Origin: Cyclobacteriaceae bacterium
GTDB lineage: Bacteria > Bacteroidota > Bacteroidia > Cytophagales > Cyclobacteriaceae
Length of the DNA stretch: 64,000 nucleotides
Assembly: GCA_019638255.1 (NCBI GenBank)
Contig: JAHBUD010000004.1
Coordinates: 26,146 to 90,145 of the forward strand
Direction: 5' to 3'
A model generated the notes under the pieces. The model had not been told where the DNA came from and did not search any database. It saw only the letters and a program-made list of their open reading frames with translations. Made by a program: the position numbers and the translations under genes. Of the stretch, positions 17,489 to 25,506 are shown one piece after another (positions within the stretch are counted from its first letter, which is position 1; every line of letters begins with the position of its first letter).

Positions 17489-17496
17489 CAAATCTA
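17489..17496 (-). promoter_or_regulatory. candidate -7 element TAGATTTG
   Basis: The plus strand reads CAAATCTA, i.e. TAGATTTG on the minus strand, matching TAnnTTTG 41 bp upstream of the 17448 start. A short (ATT)n tract lies between it and the start codon. Confidence 0.4.
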
Positions 17497-17673
17497 TAAA
17501 ATTGGTTGCTCCAATCCATGGACGGGCTCGTTTAGCTCACACACAACGAGGATTTTCAACTTTGCTGATAGTCGGGCATCACCGAATGTTTCACCGAAAA
17601 TGAGCCGCTCACTAGTGGATTTTTTAACACTTTACCATCTTTACCAATCTTTTGAATAGTAAAGTTTTCCCTT

Positions 17674-18795
17674 ATGAATTCTGAATTGGACCACAGAAAG
17701 TCTTCCGGGTACAACCCGGTCATACATTACACCTTGCAATTGTTGGCACTTTCCCTTTTACTGGTGTGGTGCTTTTTTATACTGGAGCCCTTTATTACGC
17801 CTTTGGTATGGGCTGGTGTGCTGGCCATAACACTTTATCCAGCACATAATTTCCTCCGTTCCAAAATGGGCAACCGAAATGGTTGGTCTGCTGCCACCAT
17901 TACCGTATTGATGTTGCTGATTATTATCGGCCCGGCTTTCTGGCTAATGTTTACTACTGTTGATGAGATTAAGGAATTGATCGAAACATATCGGGCAGGG
18001 AATTTACACATACCACCACCTGCTGAAACCGTTAAGGGTTGGCCATTGATCGGTTCAAAACTTTACGCACTCTGGACGGAAGCGTCTACCAACATATCTA
18101 GCTTCATCGCCCATCACCAGGAGGACGCAAAATCAATTGCCCTTGGTGCATTGGGGTTATTGAAGAATACGGGCGCGGGCATAGTGATATTTATGTTGTC
18201 CATAGTTATCAGTGGTTTTTTACTGACCTATGCGGATGCATTGGGCGATTTTTTCCGCCAACTGCTGATCCGTATAGCCGGATCCGTAGGAGAAACCATG
18301 ACATCTGCAGCTGCGCTTACCGTACGCAATGTTGCCAAAGGTGTATTGGGTGTTGCCGTTATTCAATCGATACTGGCGGGTGTTGGTTTTGTGCTGGCAG
18401 GCATTCCGTTTGCCGGGTTATGGATAATCATCTGCCTTATTCTGGCTATTGTGCAACTGGGATTGTTGCCCGTTAGTGCGGGCGTGATTATTTATGTGTG
18501 GAGTCATTCGGATACTACTACTGCAACATTGATGACCATCTGGATGCTTTTCGTAGGTGTGGTAGATAATATCCTGAAACCTATTCTTCTTGGAAAGGGT
18601 GCACCTGCACCTATGCTAGTGGTTTTTCTTGGTGCAATTGGTGGATTTATCTTTTCTGGATTTATCGGTCTTTTCACCGGAGCAATTGTGTTATCGTTGG
18701 GTTACAAGCTAATGATTGAATGGGTTGTTCAATCGAAGGCCACAACGGTTTCGGAAAGCACTGTAGAAGTTAAAAGCAAACCTGCTGAAGAGTAG
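17674..18795 (+). CDS. AI-2E family permease (YdiK/PerM-type)
   Basis: The 373-residue protein has about eight hydrophobic segments in the arrangement of the AI-2E transporter family. A hydrophobic pair comes at the N-terminus (LLALSLLLVWCFFILEPFIT), then a long extramembrane loop (about 90-150) and a C-terminal cluster containing VDNILKPILLGKGAPAPMLV and the final glycine-rich helix FLGAIGGFIFSG. The name derives from E. coli TqsA, but most members have unproven substrates, and some act as Na+/H+ antiporters or putative permeases. A second, distinct family member lies at 31277-32341. Confidence 0.85.
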   Translation: MNSELDHRKSSGYNPVIHYTLQLLALSLLLVWCFFILEPFITPLVWAGVLAITLYPAHNFLRSKMGNRNGWSAATITVLMLLIIIGPAFWLMFTTVDEIKELIETYRAGNLHIPPPAETVKGWPLIGSKLYALWTEASTNISSFIAHHQEDAKSIALGALGLLKNTGAGIVIFMLSIVISGFLLTYADALGDFFRQLLIRIAGSVGETMTSAAALTVRNVAKGVLGVAVIQSILAGVGFVLAGIPFAGLWIIICLILAIVQLGLLPVSAGVIIYVWSHSDTTTATLMTIWMLFVGVVDNILKPILLGKGAPAPMLVVFLGAIGGFIFSGFIGLFTGAIVLSLGYKLMIEWVVQSKATTVSESTVEVKSKPAEE

Positions 18796-18850
18796 TGGGT
18801 TCTCGCTATGTCCGTAAAAGTTAAACCCGTATTGCAAGAATGCAGGAAAT

Positions 18851-18879
18851 AAAAAGGCGGAAGTTTTGATACTTCCGCC
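18851..18879 (-). terminator. intrinsic terminator between convergent genes
   Basis: Nine-bp arms GGCGGAAGT (18856-18864) and ACTTCCGCC (18871-18879) form a GC-rich hairpin; on the minus strand it is followed by TTTTTATTT. It ends the minus-strand lipoprotein gene and may also stop transcription from the AI-2E gene. Confidence 0.8.
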
Positions 18880-18911
18880 AGAATATTGATCACTTCTGTC
18901 AGGCAACTGAT

Positions 18912-19787
18912 CTATTCGATGCTCGTAATTTTGTTTCGGATGGCACTTACTTTTTCACTCAACTCCAATGCCACCTCATCATTCATTAACTCAATGCCTT
19001 GGTTGTTGGCAATTTTCTCCTCGATATTGAGCTTCCGGTAAACGCCAATCAACTCCTGCAGTGCATTGGCATAATAGGGATAGTTTGGATTTTGATCAGG
19101 ATTGGTTACATCACTAATCGACTCTACAAATTCATAAATAATTTCTATGTTGGTTCGTTGAGCCAGTACATGTTTGAATACAGGAATCAGGATTTGTGTT
19201 CTTACATCGTCCGGTAGCATGTCCTTCGGATAGGATTTTATTACACCTAAAGACAAGTACAGGTTTTCGATTTGGTATGCCGACATAGTAATTCCAATCA
19301 GCTTTTCGCGTTCAGAGTCTTTGAGTGTGCTGGTTGATCTTTCAAGTAAAGCATCGATAACTGCTTTAGCTGAATCATTAAGATGAAGATTTTCTTCATA
19401 GCGTTGGGAGAGGAAGTCCAAAATGCTTTCTTCAACACCAACTACTTTGCTAAGTTGATGTGCGGCCGCGAATAATTCTTTTGTTGTTGCGCTTTGGCCA
19501 TACGCTACACAATAGCTTAAATCGGCCAGGTATATCCCTAAATTAGCAGCAGCCTTTTCTTCAGAGGTTGTATAACTGCCCGCGTTTTCAGGATTATGCA
19601 ACAGATCGGCATTGAATTCAGCAGCGGTTGCCTGAAGCCTGGCTGCAACTTCCTGGGGTGCCCTAAGACTATTGAAAAAGGCACTGCGCTTGGCTTCAAA
19701 AGCCGGAGAAGTTGATGTAGAATCTTTCGATTTTTGACAGGAATACATTGTGCCTATCAACAGAAGCAAGGGTAGAAGTTTTTTCAT
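18912..19787 (-). CDS. hypothetical lipoprotein (paralogue of 42991-43890)
   Basis: The 291-residue protein has a lipoprotein signal (KKLLPLLLLIGTMYSCQKSK). The mature part is largely helical. It resembles the product of 42991-43890: both have an N-terminal 'P.E....L' helix, then AAANLGIYLADLSYCVAYGQ here versus ALNLGIYGTDLGYTNIYEQ there, and a terminal SAIRNKITSIE versus GSIRNKIIS. I do not recognise a named family. The start codon abuts the 121-bp leader element (copy A). Confidence 0.75.
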   Translation of the reverse strand: MKKLLPLLLLIGTMYSCQKSKDSTSTSPAFEAKRSAFFNSLRAPQEVAARLQATAAEFNADLLHNPENAGSYTTSEEKAAANLGIYLADLSYCVAYGQSATTKELFAAAHQLSKVVGVEESILDFLSQRYEENLHLNDSAKAVIDALLERSTSTLKDSEREKLIGITMSAYQIENLYLSLGVIKSYPKDMLPDDVRTQILIPVFKHVLAQRTNIEIIYEFVESISDVTNPDQNPNYPYYANALQELIGVYRKLNIEEKIANNQGIELMNDEVALELSEKVSAIRNKITSIE

Positions 19788-19905
19788 GTGTTAATAATTT
19801 ATTTTTTAAAGTCACATGGAATTCGCATATCACAACTTCCCCGCCCGAATGAGTACATGTATTAACATGTTGTTGGGTATCGTTTGGGGTATGCTCATTT
19901 CATGA
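19785..19905 (-). repeat. structured leader element, copy A
   Basis: From the start codon of the lipoprotein gene upstream for 121 bp, the sequence aligns with 36610-36751 upstream of the DUF5606 gene. Shared blocks include CATGTGTTAAT, GTCACATG, GAATTCGC, CTTCCCC, TTAACATGTTGTTGGGTAT and TATGCTCATTTCATGA. In the sense of the gene it can form ACATG-TTAATA-CATGT inside an ACCC/GGG outer pairing, and a GGAA/TTCC hairpin nearer the start codon. The remaining gap to 20089 is AT-rich and shows no gene. Confidence 0.75.
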
Positions 19906-20089
19906 GGCTTAGAAATTTACAAGCTGCTAAATTAACTATTCTTCCTGTTTGTCAAAAGTTAACGATCAAATAGCAACAATGGGTTTTTGTTGCTTTTGTG
20001 TTCCGCTTATTTTTACCTGAAACAAATTGTATACAATGACCTGTGTCATGATGCGATTTTCCTTAATTATCTTTGTTTTTATCAGTTTT

Positions 20090-20428
20090 TCAGCCAATTC
20101 TCAGGTTATTTGTCGCTTGTTTTGGTGATAAGCGCACAATACCATCGAGGTTGTGCATGGGGCCGTTATTAAACCCCACATTCAAGTTGTCAATAATAAG
20201 AAGCGATTCCTGGGTAAAATATTGCGTACTCAGGCCTGCTGAGTAGGGGAGTTTATAACCGGCTTTGGTGACTTTGTCTCCCCAGATCGGAAGCGAATAC
20301 GGATAATCAGTACTCTTCAAACTGTCTTTCAATACTTCGTTTTTTTTGCCCACTACTTTGTTGGTAAAAACCTGTGCAAATGTTGGTGCATATAAAAGAA
20401 GTACAATAATCAAATACAGCAGTTTCAT
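20090..20428 (-). pseudogene. truncated N-terminal remnant of an outer-membrane protein
   Basis: A good signal peptide (KLLYLIIVLLLYAPTFAQ) and about 75 residues typical of the start of a secreted Bacteroidota barrel (GKKNEVLKDSLKSTDYPYSL, then LLIIDNLNVGFNNGPMHNLD) run out at residue 112. No barrel or C-terminal aromatic follows, and the next 180 bp have no matching frame. I read it as the surviving 5' end of a gene that lost its 3' part. A genuine short secreted protein is the alternative. Confidence 0.5.
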
Positions 20429-20501
20429 ATCAATTGCATTTCCACTTTAAATGTAGAAGAACGCTCAATACAAAAAAATTACATTGATCATGCCGCGACA
20501 A

Positions 20502-21674
20502 TCAGAACATCTCCCCGATATTGAGCCAAACGCCCCAGAAGTCTTTACTGAATCCAAAATCGATTGACAGGTTTGTGTTGGAAAACTTATTCAACTTAGT
20601 ACGGATACCGGCACCGGCACCTACCTGCCAGTACTTGAATTGTTGTGTTTGATATTCTGATGCTGACGCGACATTTATAAATCCAACAACTCCAAAAAGT
20701 CCATTTTGCGATAGTTGTAAGCGTTGCTCAGCTTCTCCGTAAAGCATGGCATTCGAGCGGTAACGCCCCAATTCAAAACCACGGCTGGCAATGCCAAAGT
20801 TAGGAGCCCAGTTGGTAGCGGGCAAATGCAGGTAGGGAACATCTCCGTCAATGATTGTCCAGTAGTATGACCGGAAGGCAAGAACATGATCACGAAAATT
20901 ACTTAATAATAAGTATTTCCGGCCATCAATAAATAACGAATTGTTGGTGAAGGTGCTACCAAGTCCGGTGCTATTCCAGCGCCAGTTTATCAAAAGATAA
21001 GCGCCACCGATGGGGTTTATCGCATTTTTGCGGGAGTCAAATTGAAGGTTAGCGGCCAGGCCTGATGATGTTACAGTAGGCAGTGGTATTTCTTCATATC
21101 GATCAAGATGACCTTTACCAGTATAATCTGATTCACTGATGTTATAATGATAATCAAGCGCATAGCCTGGGCCAGCAAACCAGAAGCCGCTTAATCTGAA
21201 TAGTGCATTCTGATAAACACGTATGTAGTCGGAATCAATTAGCGACTCATCCCCTTGCTGTGAATCACCACCAAGGCCCCAGGTGGATTGGGGAAAATGC
21301 GCGATACGATAATCACCGGTTAAGTCCAATATATTATCCGGAAGCCAAATGTTGGGACGAATGTACAATCCGTACCGGTCAGCGAAGTTGGTGTACGGAA
21401 TCAGGTAAATGTTAGAGAGGTTGGTTGTTTGCGGATTGCCTATGAAGAATGCTGCGTTTACTGCGGTAATTACCGCGCGACCTCCACCGGGCACGTTCAC
21501 TGCAGCAGGGAACAGGGAAAAATGTACATTCTTTTCTTTCCGGATTTTATTGGTTTGTTCCTTTTTTTTCTTTCCGATCAGGATATCAATTAAGTCAATA
21601 CCGGCAGTGTCTCTTTCCTGTGCAAGCGAATTAAATGCAAACAGCAGTAGCAGAAGTTGGAAGAAAAGTCGCAT
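20502..21674 (-). CDS. Omp85/BamA-like outer-membrane barrel without POTRA domains
   Basis: The 390-residue protein has a signal peptide (RLFFQLLLLLFAFNSLAQ) and a lysine-rich linker. A barrel with bacterial-surface-antigen (D15/Omp85) features follows: SLFPAAVNVPGGGRAVITAV early, GLAANLQFDSRKNAINPIGG in the middle (the 'D.R....P..G' strand typical of Omp85 barrels) and a final strand FGFSKDFWGVWLNIGEMF. There is no room for POTRA repeats, so it is not BamA itself; similar short proteins are common in Bacteroidota and some relate to phospholipase-linked barrels. The role is unknown. It lies upstream of the truncated remnant. Confidence 0.75.
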   Translation of the reverse strand: MRLFFQLLLLLFAFNSLAQERDTAGIDLIDILIGKKKKEQTNKIRKEKNVHFSLFPAAVNVPGGGRAVITAVNAAFFIGNPQTTNLSNIYLIPYTNFADRYGLYIRPNIWLPDNILDLTGDYRIAHFPQSTWGLGGDSQQGDESLIDSDYIRVYQNALFRLSGFWFAGPGYALDYHYNISESDYTGKGHLDRYEEIPLPTVTSSGLAANLQFDSRKNAINPIGGAYLLINWRWNSTGLGSTFTNNSLFIDGRKYLLLSNFRDHVLAFRSYYWTIIDGDVPYLHLPATNWAPNFGIASRGFELGRYRSNAMLYGEAEQRLQLSQNGLFGVVGFINVASASEYQTQQFKYWQVGAGAGIRTKLNKFSNTNLSIDFGFSKDFWGVWLNIGEMF

Positions 21675-21720
21675 GGAACGCTGATGGAATTGAATGTAAT
21701 GTTAAATCATAGCGGGTCAT

Positions 21721-21751
21721 AAAAAAAGCCATTGCGCTGGCAATGGCTTTT
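21721..21751 (-). terminator. intrinsic terminator of the Spy-like gene
   Basis: Eleven-bp arms AAAAGCCATTG (21724-21734) and CAATGGCTTTT (21741-21751) with a 6-nt loop; on the minus strand the hairpin ends in a run of seven T. It lies 20 bp after the stop codon of the 21772-22236 gene. Confidence 0.88.
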
Positions 21752-21771
21752 AAGATAAGTAGAATGATTTC

Positions 21772-22236
21772 TTACCGTAACTCTCCGATAAACGGAATGC
21801 TTTCAAAAATGGCAGTCCGAATAGCACTTAAGAAGTAGGCTTCCAATTGATAGAATTGTGCAGCTGGTTTGGCACCGGCAGCTTTGGCCATTTTAGCATG
21901 GTATGTTGTGATCAGCTTGTCATTTTGTGTGCCAAGGGCTGCAATATCTTTAACCAGTTTCGTGGTTGTCGCATCGTCCAGGTTATTATACTCCTTAGCG
22001 TATCGCTCTAGCAGTGCAATGCGTCTTTGTCCCAACTCCTTGCGCTTGGTTTCATATTCATCATAAAGTTTCCAGAAAGCATCTCGCTTGCCATCTTCTA
22101 ATTGAATAAAATCAGCAGCGATCATCTTTTTTTCCTTGCCAAAAATGGATTGGATAAAATCAATGTCTTCTTTGTTTGATTGTCCGAATGCAGTTAGCGA
22201 AAAACATATCGCGGCAAATAAAATCAGCTTTTTCAT
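21772..22236 (-). CDS. small periplasmic helical protein, Spy/CpxP-like
   Basis: The 154-residue protein has a signal peptide (KKLILFAAICFSLTAFGQ) and then an all-helical body rich in charged residues (DAFWKLYDEYETKRKELGQR, RIALLERYAKEYNNL). The arrangement (long amphipathic helices, QFYQLEAYFLSAIR near the C-terminus resembling the 'LTPEQ..k' helices) fits the Spy/CpxP class of periplasmic chaperones. I cannot see a clear LTxxQ motif, so this is a resemblance only. It is a single-gene unit with its own terminator and a likely promoter upstream. Confidence 0.6.
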   Translation of the reverse strand: MKKLILFAAICFSLTAFGQSNKEDIDFIQSIFGKEKKMIAADFIQLEDGKRDAFWKLYDEYETKRKELGQRRIALLERYAKEYNNLDDATTTKLVKDIAALGTQNDKLITTYHAKMAKAAGAKPAAQFYQLEAYFLSAIRTAIFESIPFIGELR

Positions 22237-22273
22237 AAAGATTAAAATAGTTAAAGGGTTTTAAATAATGCGC

Positions 22274-22281
22274 CAAAGATA
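22274..22281 (-). promoter_or_regulatory. candidate -7 element TATCTTTG
   Basis: The plus strand reads CAAAGATA, i.e. TATCTTTG on the minus strand, 38 bp upstream of the Spy-like gene start. No convincing -33 element is seen. Confidence 0.4.
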
Positions 22282-22383
22282 GCAATCGTCTGTATACGAG
22301 ATTCTAACTGAAATTTAAAATTATTCTCGTAATCGGTAGACGTATTAATAAAAGTGCTTCAGGGTTGTAATGGCACCATGTAT

Positions 22384-22467
22384 TTATGCCTTCTTCTGCC
22401 CCGGAGGTGTGTTCAGTGGCGGATGCTTAGAATTGGTAAAATCTGCAAAAGAATGCTTTTTTTGCAT
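22384..22467 (-). CDS. possible 27-residue peptide
   Basis: An ATG at 22467 opens 27 codons (MQKKHSFADFTNSKHP, continuing to a PPGQKKA end) and a TAA at 22384-22386. The peptide is proline- and lysine-rich with no membrane segment. It sits alone in a gap and has no recognised family, so it may be chance; it is listed because the coding content looks protein-like and the gap is otherwise empty. Confidence 0.25.
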   Translation of the reverse strand: MQKKHSFADFTNSKHPPLNTPPGQKKA

Positions 22468-22677
22468 GATTTAATTTAAAATGTGCAAACTTTGAAATGG
22501 AAGCAGTTCCTGCGCATGCGGAGTGCCAAAAACAGTCTGATCTTTTCCCTGGCTAGCGGAAAGGCCAAAAGGTCTAACTGTAAATATTATCTGATAAAAA
22601 TCATTAGTCGTGAGGGTTAGGCCTGCTTTTCACTCAAAGATATTTAGCTAACTTTCTGCCTTAAAACTTAACGAAAC

Positions 22678-23301
22678 ATGAAAAGACTATCGCTTTTGGC
22701 TGTGGCTTTGTTTTCAGCTACTTTCCTGATCGCTCAACCTTCGGTTACGCTACTAACGTTTGGAGGCTACACCTTTGACGATCGGTTCAATTTTAATCTC
22801 GACAATGGTTTTTATGGCAATGGTCGTATCGGGGGTGGTTTCCAGTGGGGTGTTGGGCTTGAGGTGGGTATGGCAGAAGAGTCAGCCATTGAATTGGTAT
22901 ATCAGAATATGCAGTCAAATGTTTTCCTGCAAGGACAGGTTCAGCGTCTTGATGGCACTTCGGGCATTAACTATATGATGATTGGAGGTACCCGCTATGC
23001 ACTCTTCAGCGATAAGGTGGCTGGATTTGGGAGTCTTAACATTGGCGCAGCCTGGAACAACCCTGATGATGACCTGCAAACAGAAAGTGTTACAAAATTT
23101 GCCTGGGGCGGCCGCCTGGGAATTCGGGTTACAGCCAGCGAAAAAGTAAGCTTACGTATACACGCTCAGTTGCTTTCACCGGTGCAATGGTCAGGGGCTG
23201 GTTTCTTTTTTGGAACCGGGGGAGCCAGTGCAGGGATTACAACCGGCTCAACCATCTACCAGTTTAACCTGGGAGGAAGTTTGAATTATAAATTAAGATA
23301 A
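22678..23301 (+). CDS. outer-membrane beta-barrel protein, 207 residues
   Basis: It has a signal peptide (KRLSLLAVALFSATFLIAQ) followed by alternating strands and glycine-rich turns: FGGYTFDDRFNFNLDNGFYG, GGFQWGVGLEVGMAEES, WGGRLGIRVTASEKVSLRIH. It ends YQFNLGGSLNYKLR. The pattern is that of an OmpA-type or OmpX-like small barrel. No function can be assigned. It is followed 27 bp later by another secreted barrel-like protein and then an M48 peptidase, so these three may be co-transcribed. Confidence 0.75.
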   Translation: MKRLSLLAVALFSATFLIAQPSVTLLTFGGYTFDDRFNFNLDNGFYGNGRIGGGFQWGVGLEVGMAEESAIELVYQNMQSNVFLQGQVQRLDGTSGINYMMIGGTRYALFSDKVAGFGSLNIGAAWNNPDDDLQTESVTKFAWGGRLGIRVTASEKVSLRIHAQLLSPVQWSGAGFFFGTGGASAGITTGSTIYQFNLGGSLNYKLR

Positions 23302-23328
23302 TCTACGCGTTACAATTTTTCTTTTCCT

Positions 23329-24039
23329 ATGAAATTCTATAATCTAATTCTTGTATCAGTTTCTTTTGCAATCTCTTCGGCTTATGCCCAGGATTCAAAG
23401 AAGGTGTACACAACCACCAGTGGAGAAATAATTTTTTCAATAGCCAACATCACAGACAAAGGTAATGAACAGGGGAGCATCCTTCGGTTTTCACCGGTTT
23501 TCAATTTTCAAAATTGGGTGAACTTTGATAAAAGTGAACACTTTGGCTATTTCACAGGGCTTTCCATTCGAAATGTTGGCTTTATTTATGATGTTCCGGC
23601 AAACTCGGATGTTAACTATAACTTTCCGAACGAAACTAATGTTCGCAAAAAGTTCCGGACGTACAGCCTTGGAATACCGGTGGGTGTTAAGCTGGGTAAC
23701 CTGGATGATAAATTCCTGTTTGTGGGCTACGAACTTGAGATACCCTTAAATTACAAAGAGAAAACATTCGTTAACGGAGATCGAATCGACAGGTTCAACA
23801 TATGGTTCAGCGATCGTACCAATACCTTTAACCACTCCCTGATGGCGGGAGTTCAACTGCCCTTAGGCGCAACACTGAAATTCAAATATTACCTTAACAA
23901 TTTTTTCAATAGAAATTTTCAAACAACAGATGAGCAAGGTATTACCATAAGGCCTTACCAGAATTTTGATGTTAATGTTTTTTACTTTTCACTGAACTTT
24001 GGTTTGCTCAAAAACAATCATTTCTATTATAACGAATAG
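23329..24039 (+). CDS. outer-membrane beta-barrel protein, 236 residues
   Basis: It has a signal peptide (KFYNLILVSVSFAISSAYAQ) and then strand-rich sequence including SEHFGYFTGLSIRNVGFIYD, YSLGIPVGVKLGNLDDKFLF and HSLMAGVQLPLGATLKFKYY, typical of PorT-like or OprF-like Bacteroidota barrels. The last strands (NVFYFSLNFGLLKNNHFYY) end in aromatic residues. Function unknown. It is the middle gene of a probable three-gene unit. Confidence 0.72.
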   Translation: MKFYNLILVSVSFAISSAYAQDSKKVYTTTSGEIIFSIANITDKGNEQGSILRFSPVFNFQNWVNFDKSEHFGYFTGLSIRNVGFIYDVPANSDVNYNFPNETNVRKKFRTYSLGIPVGVKLGNLDDKFLFVGYELEIPLNYKEKTFVNGDRIDRFNIWFSDRTNTFNHSLMAGVQLPLGATLKFKYYLNNFFNRNFQTTDEQGITIRPYQNFDVNVFYFSLNFGLLKNNHFYYNE

Positions 24040-24077
24040 TAAGCAATTTTTGGTGTTACACTTTTGCCGGTAATGTT

Positions 24078-25505
24078 ATGAGGGTTTGGATTTGCTTTAT
24101 AGCACTTTCGTACTGTACTCTTGTGCAGGCGCAAAATTATTCGCTAGACAAAAAACTAGGAGAAGAAAATGCAAGACGAGTGGTTGAGGAAATGGGTTTG
24201 TACGAGCACGACTCCTTGCAATGGCTCGTCAATGCTGTTGGCCAGAAACTGGTTTCACGCTTAACTAACAAACCGTTTGATTTTCATTTTAACCTGGTTG
24301 ATTCGCAAGAGCCTAATGCCTTTGCATTGCCTGGTGGTTATATCTATGTTACCCGTGGAATATTACCACTAATACAAACTGAAGATGAGTTAGCCGGTGT
24401 ATTAGCGCACGAGATCATCCATGTAATGGAGCGCCATTCGGTTAAACAAATGAGAAAGGGAACGGTTACCGGTTTACTGAGAATACCCGGCAATATTATC
24501 AATTCGCTTACCGGCACAAAACTGGGCAATGTACTGAACGCACCAATCGCATTGGTTACCGGATCATACGTTGCCAGATACAGCCGGGGCCATGAGAGTG
24601 AAGCCGATAAGTTTGGTATACAACTGGCTGCAAGCGCAGGCTACAATGCCAATGCACTGGCCGATGTGCTTGGCCGGATATCCAAGGCTGTGGAAGCCAT
24701 TACCGGAGAAACTGAAAAGCGTGGTTACCTGAACGATCACCCTTTTACCCCTTCAAGGGTAACCGCCATCCGGAATTCAGCCGGGTTATTCAAGCCGGTA
24801 AACCCGTCACCCGTCACACGGTCGCAGCACCAGTTTTTCAGCGTTTTTGATGGCCTTGTGTATGGAACCAATCCGAAACAAGGTATTTTTATCGATAGCT
24901 TATTTGTTCATCCCGATCTTGATTTTTCGTTTATAGTACCTTCTAACTGGATTACTGAAAACAAGCCCACGGGTGTTGCAGCCATTCAGGAGAAGGGTGA
25001 GGCAATTATTTCCCTGCAATTGGCAGATGGTTCGAAAACACCACGGCAGCTTGGCGAGGAAGTTGGGGAAAAGGCCGGTAAGCAAAAAGAAATTTCAGTA
25101 CTGCAGGCTGCAGATACAGTTGTTAATTCAATACCTGGTTATGTGTTGCGAATAAAGACTGAAAGCTCAAAGGAAACATTGATCATGGAAATAATCTGGC
25201 TGGCTTATCATAAAAATGTCTATCAGCTTACCGGTCTATCGAAGACAAATTATTCTTCAAGCACTCATCAATCGCTTACCAGTTTTCGTCAAGCCACCAG
25301 TAGTGAACTGAATCGTGTTCAACTTTATCTGCTGCGTGTTGTTGCTGCCAGCAAAAATGAAACACTTCAATCAGTAGCCCAGCGAAATGACAATCGGCTT
25401 AACAAGCAATTCATTGAGTTGTTTAACAACATGGCCACTGACCAATCGTTGTCGGAGGGTGCCTTAGTAAGAATAATTACAGAACAGCAGTACAGGCTCC
25501 GGTAG
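24078..25505 (+). CDS. M48 family zinc metallopeptidase, periplasmic
   Basis: The 475-residue protein has a signal peptide (WICFIALSYCTLVQAQ) and an M48 catalytic domain (about residues 30-235). The zinc motif HEIIHVMERHS is preceded by NAFALPGGYIYVTRGIL, and the third ligand lies in ESEADKFGIQLAASAGYN. Like BepA/YfgC it should degrade or quality-control envelope proteins. Instead of TPRs, the C-terminal half (about 260-475) has a beta-rich domain (FSFIVPSNWITEN) followed by a helical tail resembling the end domain of other M48 proteins. It converges on the next gene, with stop codons 1 bp apart. Confidence 0.9.
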   Translation: MRVWICFIALSYCTLVQAQNYSLDKKLGEENARRVVEEMGLYEHDSLQWLVNAVGQKLVSRLTNKPFDFHFNLVDSQEPNAFALPGGYIYVTRGILPLIQTEDELAGVLAHEIIHVMERHSVKQMRKGTVTGLLRIPGNIINSLTGTKLGNVLNAPIALVTGSYVARYSRGHESEADKFGIQLAASAGYNANALADVLGRISKAVEAITGETEKRGYLNDHPFTPSRVTAIRNSAGLFKPVNPSPVTRSQHQFFSVFDGLVYGTNPKQGIFIDSLFVHPDLDFSFIVPSNWITENKPTGVAAIQEKGEAIISLQLADGSKTPRQLGEEVGEKAGKQKEISVLQAADTVVNSIPGYVLRIKTESSKETLIMEIIWLAYHKNVYQLTGLSKTNYSSSTHQSLTSFRQATSSELNRVQLYLLRVVAASKNETLQSVAQRNDNRLNKQFIELFNNMATDQSLSEGALVRIITEQQYRLR

Positions 25506-25506
25506 T

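Larger units (their letters stand above)
22237..22677. other. 441-bp divergent intergenic region
   Basis: This gap separates the Spy-like gene from a barrel gene. It holds a -7 promoter match for the minus-strand gene and one possible 27-residue minus-strand ORF, both listed separately. I see no tRNA-like structure or repeat. Confidence 0.5.

Noticed and set aside
19785..19905. Integron attC site (GTTGGGT and a partner ACCCAA-like box flanking a hairpin)
   Set aside because: The boxes do not fit RYYYAAC/GTTRRRY on both sides in either copy, the enclosed length (about 38 bp) is too short, and the homology runs on to the start codon. The two copies are also 17 kb apart with no integrase nearby.
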